DNA of 64,000 nucleotides from Centroberyx gerrardi (lineage: Eukaryota; Chordata; Actinopteri; Beryciformes; Berycidae). Shown piece after piece: positions 10,846 to 25,432 of this stretch (positions are counted from its first letter, which is position 1; each line of letters opens with the position of its first letter). A program made the translations under genes and the position numbers. The notes below the pieces were generated by a model. The model was not told the origin of the DNA, made no database searches, and saw only the letters and a program-made list of their open reading frames with translations. The stretch covers positions 23,530,480 through 23,594,479 of the forward strand of contig NC_136010.1 of the NCBI RefSeq assembly GCF_048128805.1, read 5' to 3'.

Positions 10846-13800
10846 CTGCACGTAGAAAGAGAGATAGAGGAAGTAGCAAGAAAGAAGAAGTAGAGAAGGG
10901 GAAGAGAGGAGAAAGAAATGGCACGGAGACAAAGAGGGGAGAGGGAGGCAGAAAGAAGGGAAGTGAGAGACAAAGAGGACATACATTATCAAACGCTGGT
11001 TAATTTCCCCTAAGCATCACGCTGTGCTCATTAAACATAAAGTCGTTTTTCAGGCTGACACTCAGCATGTTGCATCATGTAGTTTTTGAGGCCGATGAAT
11101 AATGATATGCAATGGAGCAACTGTGAGCCTGAGGCATCGCTGCAGGATGTCTACACTGAACACACAAAAGACGCTGATTCCCAGAACCCCCCTCAGGTTA
11201 TATTGTTGCAAAATGCCACGCCGGCCGTGCGTTCAGACCCACATCTACTCCTTCATCAGCAGTCTCTTTGACATGCTGCCTCCCACAGATTAGCCTACAT
11301 ATGCTCCATATAGCCTGGCTGGTACATCTGGTGAGCAGGGTTGCTGCATTATAGATTTGATGAGCATATGGTTGGTGTCAAAGAACGTGCTTGTGAATCC
11401 TCGGTGCTCTTTAGCTTCATCAGCCCGGGATTCAAATTCGAGAAATATGTTCTCGCTCTGGGTCTTGATGGAATGAAAACATTACTAGACAACATTACTA
11501 GAAAACTCTATACTGAAGAGAGAGGAAAGGTGAGAGACAGAGGGGGGCTGGCATGCAACAAAGGTCCGAGGACGTTGTGGTTACATGGTATTCGCCTTTG
11601 CCAAATGAATCACCAGGACGCCTCGAAATACCGATCTTGGCTGTCATACACATTTCAAGGAGGAAGTGTGTAGAACAGCGAGCTACTATAGACTTTAACT
11701 CGATATGGCTGTCCTGAGCTCCAGATCAAGGGCTGGCCAGGTGAGAGAGGGAAAAGCTGGACCTTGGCTCTCTAATAGTTAACCAACATATACAAGCAGC
11801 TAAACATTAACGTCAGCGTGACTTTGATTCTCGCATCCCCAAGCCATCGCCAGCTCATTATTTTTTTTTATTTTACAACTTTACTGATCACGTTTAAAGC
11901 ATGCCTAGGGTCAACTGCCTTTTAGTTCCCTATGAGGCAGAGCGCAGCCGGAGATGTTCACACCTCCTGACTTTCCTGCAGTCCAGACTTAAGACTAAAG
12001 CGGATCGAGCTTTGCCACCAGGTCCCAAGACTGTGGCGCGCCCAGAAACAAAAAAACACATTTTTATAGACTTGCTTTTATGTAGTGCGTTTGCCCACTT
12101 TTTTAATCTTCAGCTGTTTCTGGGATTTTTATTTTTAACTCTTTTGACTTTTAGCTCTTTTTCATGCATCTCACTATCCCTTGTTTTCATGCCTTTTTGT
12201 AAAGCACTTTGTAAACTCTGCTTTTAGATGAAAGTGCTCTATAAATAAAGTTATGACAGTCTCACACTGCAAACTTCTCTCTCTCTTCCTCTCATCCTCT
12301 GAGTGCGTGCGCGCGCGTGTGTGTAATCTGGGAAAATATCCTCTCAGGTGGTTGATAAGGATTCCAGCTCTCAGGTTCTGACAGGTACGCACCCCCCTCC
12401 CCCCCTCCATCCCTTCATCCCCAAAACCAAAACAAAGGATCAATTGTCCCGAGAAAGAGCGGCAGTCTCGCGTTTCAGTTCCCATGAGACGCAAGTCCAG
12501 TGCGTACATACTTACATCCTTGCCAGCCGTGACCTATAGGCCGACTCCACACGACAACAAAACATAGAAGCAGTACGTTATGTTATGCTAGCCTTGGTGT
12601 TTCATTTGACCAGATGTCTGCTTTCGACATTTCCACTGGTCCTGGCATTCACACACCAATCAAACCAGCCCAGTTTCCATTCCCACTGTTCTTTCTACAT
12701 GTCTTACTCTTGCCATGCACATAAACACTCATACTAATCCGAAGCCAAAAAAAAGGAGTATTACGCAAAAGTGTACACAGGTGGATGTTTCAAAGGACGT
12801 GCACACACAAGTCTACGTCGCTGGCACGAGGCTCGTTCCGACTGTGCAGTCATGCATAGCAGCGGGCGACGCTCCACATCTCATTTCACTCTTTCTAGCC
12901 TTCTTTTCATTTAAACCATCCCTCCATCCCCGGCATATGAAAGGGCAGACCTGACAATAGAGTTATAGTTCGGGGGAGAGAATAGGACGGTCCCTTAGGG
13001 CCACTCACTCACACACACACACACACACACACATACACACACATACATACGGCAAACACATGCTGTTCCAGTAGCAAGCCGTAGACAAACACGCACACTT
13101 ATGAATTTAATGCATAGGCCTACCTAACCACAATGCACTCACACAGCAGCACATGTGAGCCATTACACATATGCATCAACATATGCAAGCCATCCATTAG
13201 GTTTATCTCTGGCTAGTGATAATGCCTGTGCCAAATGAAGAGGAGCACTGAGAAACACAATACCCTGAAAACCAATCGCTGCATTATAGCTCATTAGAGC
13301 ACAGAAGCAAGGCTTTCGGTCTAATTAGCTACAAAGGCCTGTAGGCTAGCCACAATACAAACACACACACACACACACAGTTCCACTTCTGTTTACATGC
13401 CACTGTTGTTCCTCTGCTTCCTCTTCTTGGATGCTTTAAAGACACACATAGTGGAAACATACCTTTCTTTTGCTCTTGACAGATAGTAGCTATATGGAGA
13501 CACAAAGACACACTAAAATAGAGAGAAGTGCACACACACTCAAAGTGTGTGACCTCTGTCAAACTGCAGTTTGGCAGTCCCTAAGCGCCAACACTGGTGT
13601 ATTGATTAAACCAGTGGGATAGTCAATACTGGCTAGCCTAGTAGTGAACACACTGAGTGCTTGTGGTCCATTAAGAGTCAATGGCCGACAACCCACTACC
13701 AGGCCATGAAATCATGTTAAAATTAAGTCAAATTAACCTCACCCTTTAGGTCAAATTGGTACTTTTCACTGGTTACATCTGACAAAGTGATCTAAGCACA

Positions 13801-16800
13801 CCAGCAGGTAAGTATAATAATTTAAGCCAATAATTTAACCTAGGTTATAGTCTAATGGTGGCAGCCTATAAACCCCAAAGCATCCATCCCTGAATACAGT
13901 ATAGCCTTAAGGTCATCCATTCCTTTATTTAGTCTGCTGTGATGCTATTCAAGGGAAGATCCCTCGTTGTGTGTGTCTGTGTGGGTTTGCATGTGCGCAG
14001 CATATAACTTGGCTTTTATTCCCTTATTGCTGTGTAAATACATGACACATGGCTGAAGAATGCTGCGGACAGAGAGAGCGCATATGTATGCTGTTGGTTC
14101 GGCTAATGATTAATTGAAACAATCGGAGGTCAACTGTGTGGGAACTGGAAGGAAAAATGCAGTTGTATAATGCCAAGATTTGAGTGAATATTCATTACAA
14201 GGCCTTGTATAAACCAGTGAATTATGGGCCAGTTTACAGATTAATCCAAGCCTGCAATTTTGAATGGAGAACTTCTAGCAGTGTACTCTTCTACCAGGGT
14301 TTTCCTACTATTTCTTAGGAAAAGGATTTATGCATTTCTTCCACCATACACCATACAAATCAAGAATAAAAACATCATCTGCAGCTGTACACTTGCTACG
14401 GCCCTGTACAGGTTGGGTATTCAAACTATGCAGTGGCTGCTTTGATTTCCCACACTTTGAATGGAGTCAGTGAGGAGAGAAGGGGAAACACAGGCCGAGA
14501 GGAGAGAGGGAAATGAAGCAGTGGAGGGGAAAATGACAACCCAACACACAACCTCACAAGTGAGGACACACCGAGGCAGGCTTGGTCATTCTCTCTCTGT
14601 AGTATGTAATGCACACACACACACACACACACACGCAAACAGGGTAAGCGATTAATGCATCTCCATCCCCACAGGGTTGCATCGAAGGCAAGGGCTCTCC
14701 TCTCCGCCTCACTCCACTCTAAGACAACTCTGCCCAAGGAGAGGGAGCCACTTGTGCCAACTGACATGTACAAGGACAATGCATCCTCTCTCTCAGTACT
14801 CTATTCTTTATGCACTCTGGATGCACCATCCTCCAAATTTAGATTTGGCCTTTAAATGAGCCAGTCTTAAAGGATCAGAGACTATGTGGAATGTGCAGGC
14901 AGATAAAGCAAGCCATGGATGGTGACACCATTATCTCTGAAAATGACACTGACTAATTACTTCCCTCTACCCAAAGAATATTCTTAATTATGTATGCTTT
15001 TACCGGCAGAAAATTCTTTTGTAATTCTTCTTCTCTACAAACTGAACTGAACATTCCTGTGACTTGGTTAGGCAGTATTAAAGTAACTAACGATACAGAA
15101 TGTGTGTATCCTAAGGAAGAGGAGGGTGCATCGTAGATGAGGTTCAGGCTCCACTGGTAACATAATGATCCCTGACGACGACGACAACGATGACACCAAC
15201 AATCCATTACTTCCTGGTACTTGTCCCGGGCACAGTGTCAGCGAAATCTGATACCACGGCCAGGTGACACAACACCATCAGGAAGGAGGTGTATGTCATT
15301 TGTAAGCACTACCACCACCACTGCTACTACTACTGCTACTGTTACTACTACTGCTACTACATTTATATTTAGGGCATTTAGCAGATGCTAAATGCTTACT
15401 CAGAGCGACTTACAATGAATGCAACAGTAGGATAAGCTTCAATTCATTGGTCACCAAAATTACAAGCAACCATAAATAAGGAGTGCAAAGGTCAGGGCCT
15501 TGTTGCCCCTACAGTATTGCTGTCACCACAGAACGGTCACGTAAGAACAAAGTGTGAGGAAAGGAAATAGAATTACAGGGTTTTTTTTAAGAAGGCAAGT
15601 AGAGTCAGTAGAGAGAATCATGTAGTGCTACTACTACTGTTGCTGCTGCTGCTGCTACTCCTACTAAGACCACGAACATTACTGCTACTACTACTAATAC
15701 TATGAATTCTGCTACTACTATTACTGCTATTACTACTACTACTAATATGACTACTACTACCACCACAGCTCTACTACTACTGCTATTAATTCTGCTACTA
15801 GTACTATTACTACTACTACTACTAATACGCCTACTATTAAAGGCCTACTTCACTACTGTGAATATGATGATTTATTAAAACTAGGTCACCCATGTAGTAG
15901 AAATGTGCAATTATTTTTGAAATTGGAGCCCTATGACCAGAGAAAACTGAGAAAACGGCTGTAGATTCCCCATATCGCTCTTAAAGGGGAATCCTACAAC
16001 AACCAGAATGCATTGCGCGCGTCACTGACTCTGACGGTGTGTTCACGGCCAATGTAGCACCAAAGACAAAGTTAGCAGAGACAAAGTAGCATTATATCTC
16101 TTCTTTACTGAGGCTTATTTTCATTTACAAAACGTTTTTCCTCATCGAGTCTGGATAAATCGCACCCGTTTTCAAAGGATCATAAAACAAACCAGCGCGC
16201 TGGAGTCAGTGGATCAACTTACCGAGTGCTGAACGGTGCCGCTGGATGTAGCCGCAAGTTACAGGGAAAGTTAACACAGTCGCTGTTCGCTGTTGTTCTG
16301 TATTCAGAGTTGGCAAAGTCCGATATAATATTCTGTCAGAAAACAAAGTCAGGTTCACCAAAGCACCGTGAAGTTTGTTGCAGCGCGGAGTTTTCTGTCT
16401 GTCCCCCTGACGATCATCACCAGGCGTTCACAGGTGTTCAGCCTCCCCCGGCTGTCTCAGGCGCGTCTCTCTCGGCTGACGCTGTTACAGCTCCCGTGGT
16501 TGCCCTCTCCTCCACACTCTGTTTTGTCTGATTCTACAGCACTATATTCGGCCTCATAAGTTGTAATAGTGGCGCCACATCTCTGCTCCGATATTATATT
16601 GTAAAGCTAGTTGTTTTTTTGTGTTAGATTCAGCTCTTCTGGATGAATCACGGAGAAACTTAGCAGCTTAGCTTAGCTTAGCTGCGGCTGAAACGTCGCT
16701 CCGGTCCGGTGGTCGCTTCCTCTTCCAGACTCTGTTGTGTCTGATTCAACAGCGCGATATTCAGCCTCGTATCATGAAACTAGTTTTCTTCCAAATTTTA

Positions 16801-17554
16801 AAGTATTTAGTAGTATGATATTTTAGTGTCTGCTTTTCCCTATCACTAGCGTAGCATGGGATGGGAGTGTTTTGGGAGACCCACATTTTACCGTCCTTGA
16901 AGGCACCACTACAGAAAATGCGGAAACATAGTTTGTAGTCTAAGGCCGATCTCCAAAGTCCGCCGGATGATGCGTTTTGCGTCACCCGGCGGACTTTTGC
17001 CGGCAAATAAGCGGGGAGCTCTGGGTGCAGGCAACATGGAGGGAAGTTAAACATTGTTCATTTGCATATACTACCCATATTGTAATGATACAATGCTGGT
17101 TGAAAATCGGCGAAGTTGCCCTTTAATGCTAATACTACTACTACCACCACAGCTATACTTCTACTGCTACTACTATTACTAGAACTGCCATGATTACAAT
17201 TACTGACTGAGTGTTACCAACAAGTCCAAAGGAGATGGAAATATTCAGCCACACAGAATTAGTGATAGCCTAATATAATATACAAAGGAACCAGTACTAC
17301 TCTTGCTGCTGAATAAGTGGGACTCAAGCTAAATGAAACCAGCCTACAGTATCCAAACACAACATAGGTCTCAGTAAGAAAAAGTAACGCAATAAAGAAA
17401 CCCAAACACCATGAAGAAAAAGACGAGAGGTTGAAGGTTGTGGTGTTCTGGAAACAGTCAGGTTTGTTGACGACAAGCCTGGATATTCACCACACAGTCG
17501 GTGCCATGGTGTTCCAGACACAGAACGATAGAGGAGGGAGGGAGGGAGGGGGCG

Positions 17555-17594
<40 letters not shown>

Positions 17595-20500
17595 TGTCCG
17601 TGTGAACTCACATGTGTGAATGAGAAAGACCAGGGGTGGTGTATAGGAGGGAAAGACATGGGAGAGGAGAAACAGAAAGAGAAACAGGAGAGGGGAGAAG
17701 AACAGATAGGAAAAGAAAGACGGGAAATATAGGCAGGAGAGAGAAAGACAGAAAGAGAGACAGAGATCATGACTGGGGATAGGGGAGTCAAGGAGAGGAG
17801 AAGAAAGGAGAAGAGAGGAGGGGGTGAACAAAAAGAAACATTCAAAGGAGTAAATTCCCGGAGGGTTACTATTCCTGGTGTGGCGAGCATACCTCCCTTG
17901 CACAGCCTAGATAAAAAGTGCCTTAATGCTGCTGATAAGAGAAGGAGAGAGAAGTGGAGGGAGGGAGGGAAGGAGGAAGGTGGAGAATGAAGGTTAAATG
18001 GAGTGTGTGTGAGAGGAAGGGAAGGAATAGGGACAGTGTGAAAGAGAGAACCAGACTACAGCGTGCTAAGATAAGGTCTTTGGGGAGGCGAGATGCTGCA
18101 CTGTGGAGACCTGCAGAGGTTTGAGGCAAGCTGGAGCAAAGACAAAGCCTTGATGTAATGGAGATGACAATCTGAGGAATTACTTATTAAATCCATAATT
18201 CAAGAAGACTCCGGTCATGAACATTAGACTGGCTTCTAGTCATCCTAATATCATCTTGTTCATGAATTCTCTATTACCCTCATCAATCCTGCTTTATTAC
18301 CCTGTCTTGACAAGAGCCATTCCTCAAATAATAGACTACACTATACTGTAGGAAAAAAAACTTTAATGTAGCCTTATAGTTTACATTGCTTACTTTTGGG
18401 CTTCATACAGAATACATGAATTTTGTGTGCCAGATTACACGCATGCACAATATTTGTGTGTGTGAGTGTTTGCATCTTGTCACTGCAGTATGAAGCAATT
18501 CCATCAATTTCTTTTCTGCTGACATAGCCACCTCTCTCCTTCCTGCAATGCCTCCTCGCCCTCCCGTTTTCCTCCCCTGTGCCCTTCACTGTCTCTCCCT
18601 CCTTCACTCTGGACCGTCTCTCAGTCTGCTCCTGCCTTTGGGCACTTCTCCACCTCTGTCTGTCCCTCTTGGTCTTGCAGTCTCTCCTCTCTGCCTTTGT
18701 TTTCCTTCTGTAGTCTTTCCCTCTAGCTCTCTTCTACAGGTTTGGCCGGGATGTTCCCTCTGTCTGTGTTGCTCTGATCTCTTAAGCTACTGCTGCTACT
18801 ACAGGGACATCCAGTGTACTGATAGGATGGCCTGGGGCTGGGCAGGAGGCTGGTCCTTTGAGGCCGGTGTTAGGACACTGGATGTAGCAGTGTGTGTTTC
18901 TGGAACTAAGGGCTTGTCTAGGCTTGGGAACAAGGCCAAAGGCATGTCTGGGCCTGGGCACCAGGTTGTGACTGGATGACTGGGACTGGGACTGGGAGGG
19001 GGAGCGAGACTGGGGTTAGGCATGGAGCTGGTGAGGGGCTGAGACATGCGGCTGAGAGTGAGCACGAGGCAAGAGGGCTGGGCTGGTGATGGGGGGGCTA
19101 TGGCTGGTGCTAGAACTCGGCCTGGGCCTAAGTGTGCTGACTCCAGCAGGAGAAGGACGAGGAGGTGGACTTGGGGGAGGCTGGAGAGGTGGAAGTGGGG
19201 GAGGTCAGAGAGGAAGAAAGGAGGGAGGAGCAGTTGCGTGGGTTGGTGAGCCTCAGGTCTAGCCGCACAACCCTGTCACTCATGCGTCTGAATAAAGATT
19301 TTACTGTGGAGGGAGCAGCAGGCGGACTCTGAGCTTCTGTCTCTGTCCTGCCCTCAGCATCTGGCTCTGGAAGACAACACAGCCAACCTGCAGTCAGATC
19401 CAGATCTCAGACTCAGACAACCTTCATATTACCAAGATTATCTTTTAGTCTGCTGCATTGTAGCTGAAGGTTTTTTCTAACGTTATGAATATTTGAGAAA
19501 ATGTATTCTAAGGTCTATTCAGGATAAATGAGTACAGATAGTCCCACGTAAATTTAAAAGGCCAGGGTAAATATCATATGATTAAGCCTAGAGTTTTTCA
19601 GAACCTTTGTCAAAGTATCCTGATCTTAAAGCAATTTGCTTGACAGAAAAAACTCAAAATTTGTAGTGTACAGTCATTCAAAGACTTAAATTCATAATGG
19701 ACATAATGGACTTACCACAACATGATACATTTTAGAGACCTTTAAACTCACTCTTTAAATTCATTTTGTGTATTTTGTGTTAATTACAGTAGTAGAGACC
19801 CCAGAATAGAGATAGAGAGAGTGTCAAGAGGAATCAAACCAAGTACAAACAGCGACAGTAGTCAGGCAACAGCGTTTGGGAGCTGCATGTCAGAGCCTGC
19901 TGACTATGGTGCGCTGCTAGCCAGGGTAAATATGCTGGAATGGCATACTGAAAGAAATCCACAGATAAGCATATCAGTTATCATGCTTCATATCAAGATC
20001 GCCGCAACGCCAAGCCCAGAGGATGGAAAGATCTTCTTTTTTTTTTTTTTTTTTTAAATCAGCAAGAAAGAAATCGGTCTAGTTCCATGCCATCCCTTTA
20101 ACTATGGATCAGGACCTAGAATTGGCCATCAGCGTGTTTTCTGCTGGGTCTACACATGACATGGGTGGTGATAAGGAACACAAAAAACTATCAACAACCT
20201 CTGATTCAGCCCATCATACGTTCTCTCACTTGGTCCCCACCTGACACATTCTCTGAACACTCCCTCTCATTCCTCGCTGCCTTGGTCCAAAGTACAGCTC
20301 CACCACCTTTTCCCTCCCTCCTCTTTCTTGTTTTCCCTGACTCTTTCCATTGATCAAGAGTCCACTTTCTCCCTCTCTTTCTCAGTTTTCCCACTGCCTC
20401 ACCCTCCCCTTCACCTCTCCCTCTCTCTCCCTCCGTCTGTATTGGTCCAAAGTGCCATTTCTCCCTCCGTCTTTCTCTTCTACTCCCTCATTTGTTTCCC

Positions 20501-21154
20501 TGCTTTTTCAGCTCTTTTTCTTCCAGTTTCCTTCCCTCCCTCCGTCCTCCGTCCTCCGTCCTCCGTCTCTCTCCCCTCTCATCTCTCCCAGCCAACTCTG
20601 AGCTGAATTTGAATTTTGACAGACTCTATAACGGAGGGTCTGGACTCCTGCCTCCTCCCTCCCGTTCAGCTGGGTCTCCCTCTCTCCCCATTTCCATCCG
20701 TGCCTCCCTCCCTCCATCTTCTCACAGCCGGCCCCCGCGAGTCCAGCCAGGTTTCAGAGGGTAGATGAAGGCTTTGGGCTTGCCAGGCTGTGCCTTCTCC
20801 TTTCTTTATGTCTTTGAAATGTTCTCCCGTTCCCCGCTTCTCTCCCTGCGTATCTCTGTCTCCCTCACTCTCTCGCTTGTTCTCCCCCTCTTTCTCCCCC
20901 TTGTTGATCCAGCCAGGCTCTCTAGTGGAGGGTCCAGTCTGGCCTGCTGTCCTGTCTAATCTAGCCAGCAGAGGTGATCAGAGGCTGGCCACATTCCACC
21001 CAACTAGCCCCCTCCCCTCCCCTCCTCCATCTCTCCCTCTCTCTCTCTCTTTCTTTCTCTCTTCCTCCTCCAGCTCCCGCCCTCCCCGGCTAGGGCCTCA
21101 CTCTGCATTCCTCCCTCACTAATACCTCTCTCTCTCTCTCTCTGACTACATTTT

Positions 21155-21192
<38 letters not shown>

Positions 21193-24100
21193 CACACTTA
21201 CACTACTCCCTCTTTCTCCACATCTCTCATTACACGCCTTGCCTAAACAATGCCTTATACATTCCTCCGTCTCTAATACTATTTACCCTCTTTTTTTCCC
21301 CTCCCCCTTTCATCCCTCCATCTCTCTTATTAAACCTAGGATATGTACCTCCTCCATGCATTCCTCTATCTTCCATCTATGAATCCTACCGCCGTTCAGT
21401 CACTCATTACGTAGAGTATCTCGGGGTTCATATGCTCCGAAAAATTAATTCATACTACCTGGAAAAGTGAAAAAGGGGCATGTTTTGAAATTTGAGATTA
21501 TAAGCAGGGGGGGCTGTTTTCAATTATTTTCGCAGATCACGCTCCTACACTTCTCTCCTGTGCTCCTTTGGGAAAAATGTCACTCACTTTACCCACGACC
21601 GCTTTGTCTCTCTCTCTTTCATCCCATCTCTCCCCACCATTCAAATCCCTCCTTTGTTCCATGTTGTGGCGTCCTCACTCACTGTGACTTTTTGTGCTTT
21701 GTCTCTCTTTCATCCAATCTCACTCTCCAGCACACCTTCCTTATTTCATCCATCTCTCTGTGACTATCACACAAAGACATCATGGCACATTCTCACACTC
21801 ACACTCTCTCTCCATCTCTCTGACTATGTATATCTCTCTCTCTCTTTCATTACTTCACAGCCTCAGTACATTGCTCAGTCTCCTCCATCACCCTCAGCCC
21901 CACTGCTGTTATCCTGCTCTGCTGCTTGCTCTACAGGGCGGCTAGACTTTGTCTGTGCTGTACTTTCACACTGTACACTGTTCTATTCTCTGACTGGATG
22001 ACTCATGCACTGGTTACTAATTACTCAGGCAGTCCCTGCTGGGATACACACACACATACATACACAAATACACACATTCCTCTCCCTCTCCCTACCTTCC
22101 CTCTGCCTCTCTTGTGAAGAGTTATGAGCCATTCAGGACTGAAACTGTGACCGACGTCACCAGTCCAGCCAAACACACCCACACCCTGGGAGATTGCCTG
22201 AAAAGCTGCTACCACCAGATGGATGGAGACCTGGGAACCACATGTGTGTGTGTGTGTATATATACATGGAATGTTCTGGATGACTGATATAGACAAACAT
22301 GAAGTCACTCACACCCAGGGAAATCTCATCTGACAACCATGTTTACAGCCAATCAGACAAACATAAACCTGGGTGTGTCCCACCCATTCCCCGCTGCCAG
22401 TTTGTTTAAGAGTGAAACCAACTGATAGGCAGAGAAACAATATTCTTCCACAGGACTACATGAAGCATGAGGTTTTTTTTGTTTTTTTTTTAAATGGGAG
22501 TGCAAAGATCTGCAAGAGCAACAACTGCCAAAAACCTACTGATACAACATTATGATGATGGGCCACAACACAATTCTATTCCAAGTTTTTGTAATCCAAT
22601 ACAATGCTGTGTGATCAACTAAGCACTGTGATCCAACTCTACAATGTATTAGGATATATTATTTCTTCTCAGAAAACTGAAATAATATCCCTAAGGGCAA
22701 CACAATGTCAAAATCAGATATTAATCAATTACTACATAAAATTCAAGGCCTTTAACACTTTCGGGCTGTCTTTCAATGACCATTTTTTGTTTGGTTTTCA
22801 TTTTCAACAACATAATGTGGAAGAATATCTATGTTACATCAAACTACAAGTGACAATTTCACTGACAGTTAGCGAGAGGCCAGATGTGAAACAGCCACGT
22901 CTTGACCCTGTTGGCAAAAGCTGCTCTTTCGCTATTTTGTTTTTTATGCTTGGTTTGATTTCTATGTGTTTGATTTTGTTGCATCATTTTGTTTTGTGAC
23001 TGATTGTTGATTAGTTAGATCTAGGTTGAGACATGCTTTTGTGATGAAGGGCTATATAAATAAATTTGGCTTGACTTAACTTTGTTAGCATCTAAATGGG
23101 GAGACAGCAGTCATTGATATGAGCCCGATGATGGAGGATTGTTATTTTAAAAATGAAAAACACTGACATTACTCAGCTGACAGTTTCCCTTCTTCAGCTG
23201 ACTGGTGACCACAACATTCCCAAGTTACACTGAGCTTAGCAAAAACAGACTGGATTTGTGTAATGAGAACCTTTCAGAGGGACGGACCAGGAAACAGCCT
23301 TCTGTTAACGACTCATCTATCAGCGAATCATAATGTGCTAGCTGGCCTCTCAGTAAGGACACTTCCCTGATTATGATGATGACTCAGTCAAAACAAGAGT
23401 CTAAAACTCTCTGTGCTGTGCTGTGCTGTTCTTGTATTGACTGATGAAGCAGACCCAATACTTCCAGAAACACAGTGAAATGATCAGCTTTTAGAGATTT
23501 CTGTGGCCACCAATATAGGCCAGCTTCTTTTTGCATTTGCAGAAGGAATTATTTGTATTGAGTGTTCACAAAAGCCAGTTGCAATGCATCAGAATACAAG
23601 ACTCTAAATGACAACTGAGTTCAGCTGTAGACCAGACAGTTTGTGTTGTATTCAAGTCTCCCAGCATGCTTTGCAGCTCCCATCAGCCCTAAAGAACCTC
23701 CAGAGCCGTTAATCCACCTATGAACGGGCCTCTTCAGCGCTGCCATGGTAACAAGTAAACAGCAGCCACCTCACTGCTGGCTCAACAGTCATCCACACAT
23801 TGTTCAAGAGAGCGGGGTCACCCTGCGTGTTTTTGTATGCGTGTGTGTTTAAGAAATAAAAAAAGACTGTGTGAAACTATGACATAGGCTGAGTCCGGTA
23901 GTCCCTCTTTGACACACATCCACACACACAAGCACATACAAACAAGCCCACAGACACACACACACACACGAACACTCACCCCATTTTCAGCATTGAACAA
24001 TACTACATTATTGGCTAGGCAGTGATGTAGCATTGATGCAGAAACAACAACAATGTGGGCATTATTCAACAACCAGACCACAACAATGCAACAACGGACG

Positions 24101-25386
24101 GACACTCATGGCCCAGCATCCATGAGTCCTCCTTTCATGAATCCTCTATCCACCCATCTATCCATCTGCACGCTACTGAATGGCTAAAACCCACAGAGCA
24201 AGTAGTCTAGGCTATATGTAGCCTAGATTCAGTCTTCCAGACAAATAAATGCACAGTGCCAAAAATAACCTCATGTGATGTGCCAGGACTGAACTGTGCC
24301 GAGACTGGAGACGCTTTCCTTTCTACACAAACAGACACACAAATCATGTCAAGTGAAACTGTCAGTCAGCGAGTTGTTTATAACTACTGAAAACTGAGTG
24401 TTGTTTTTATTAATTGTAAACACATTTCCCCAGAATCAGTATAATAAGACTAAGTAAGAACAAACATTGGCCGAGGCTGCTGCCGAGGCTGCTGCCCTGT
24501 CTGAACTCCTGCTATGCTCTTATGTAATAATGACCGCTCACATCCAACCATTGAGCACCTAAGACATTTACACAATCACTCAGTCACAGTCTAAAGGGAC
24601 ACGGCAGTCTAAAAGGAGGCAAGAGTAGCCAGTTCGAGACTGAAACTCCAGACCAACCAGAAAAATTATGGTGGGAGAAATGAACAGAAGATACACTGTG
24701 GTACCCTTGAAAGAAGGACTTAACCCCAAACAGCTTTTTTTTAGTGGAGTTACTCTGCGGTCAACAGTGGAGGACTCCTGTAATACAGGTGTGATTGCGT
24801 GTGACCCTCCGTCTCCACTGTGCTGTTGCTGTAAACATGAACATGTTCTTTGTTAACTTGCCTGGTTAAACAAGGGTTTATAAAAAAAAGAGAGGGCCTG
24901 GCCTGGAGTCATTTGCCTTAATGCCACCACAAAGACAAACAAGGCCATCAAGGGCTTACTCATTATTCATATGCCTCAATTTCTCCAAAACGTCACTGTC
25001 ATTCTCTGTCTTTTTCACATCATGTTGCTAAGAGAGAACATTTGTAAGCTGAAAGATACAGTACTTTCTAGATAAACAAATAGTGCACTGCATCCTGTGT
25101 TAAAAACATTTTGATTTGGCCCTTGGCCTGACAAACCTCACTTGGCACTGTTGTGGAAAAGTGGAGCTATTAACTCAGCCATCTATAGATAATAACAGTG
25201 TGTCTGCAGATAGATAATAAATGGTCTATAAGCTGCCAATTTGCTACATCCGCATACTGCAGGGCTTTTTAAGCTGGGACCAACTGGTCCCACTGCTGAG
25301 CAGTTTGGTAAGCGGGGGTGGGCAGATCAGGAGGGCAATTAGGGACTGAGGGCAATGGGGTCTGCAGGGGGTTGTGGCTGCTTTCT

Positions 25387-25432
<46 letters not shown>

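Noticed and set aside
10317-10982. Minus-strand 221-residue ORF in another frame of PARD6B exon 3
   Set aside because: GC-rich shadow of the PDZ-coding frame.
22021-22308. Minus-strand ORF containing [20 protein letters not shown]
   Set aside because: An acceptor-like CAG precedes it, but it runs into microsatellite translation, has no partner exon and matches nothing I know.
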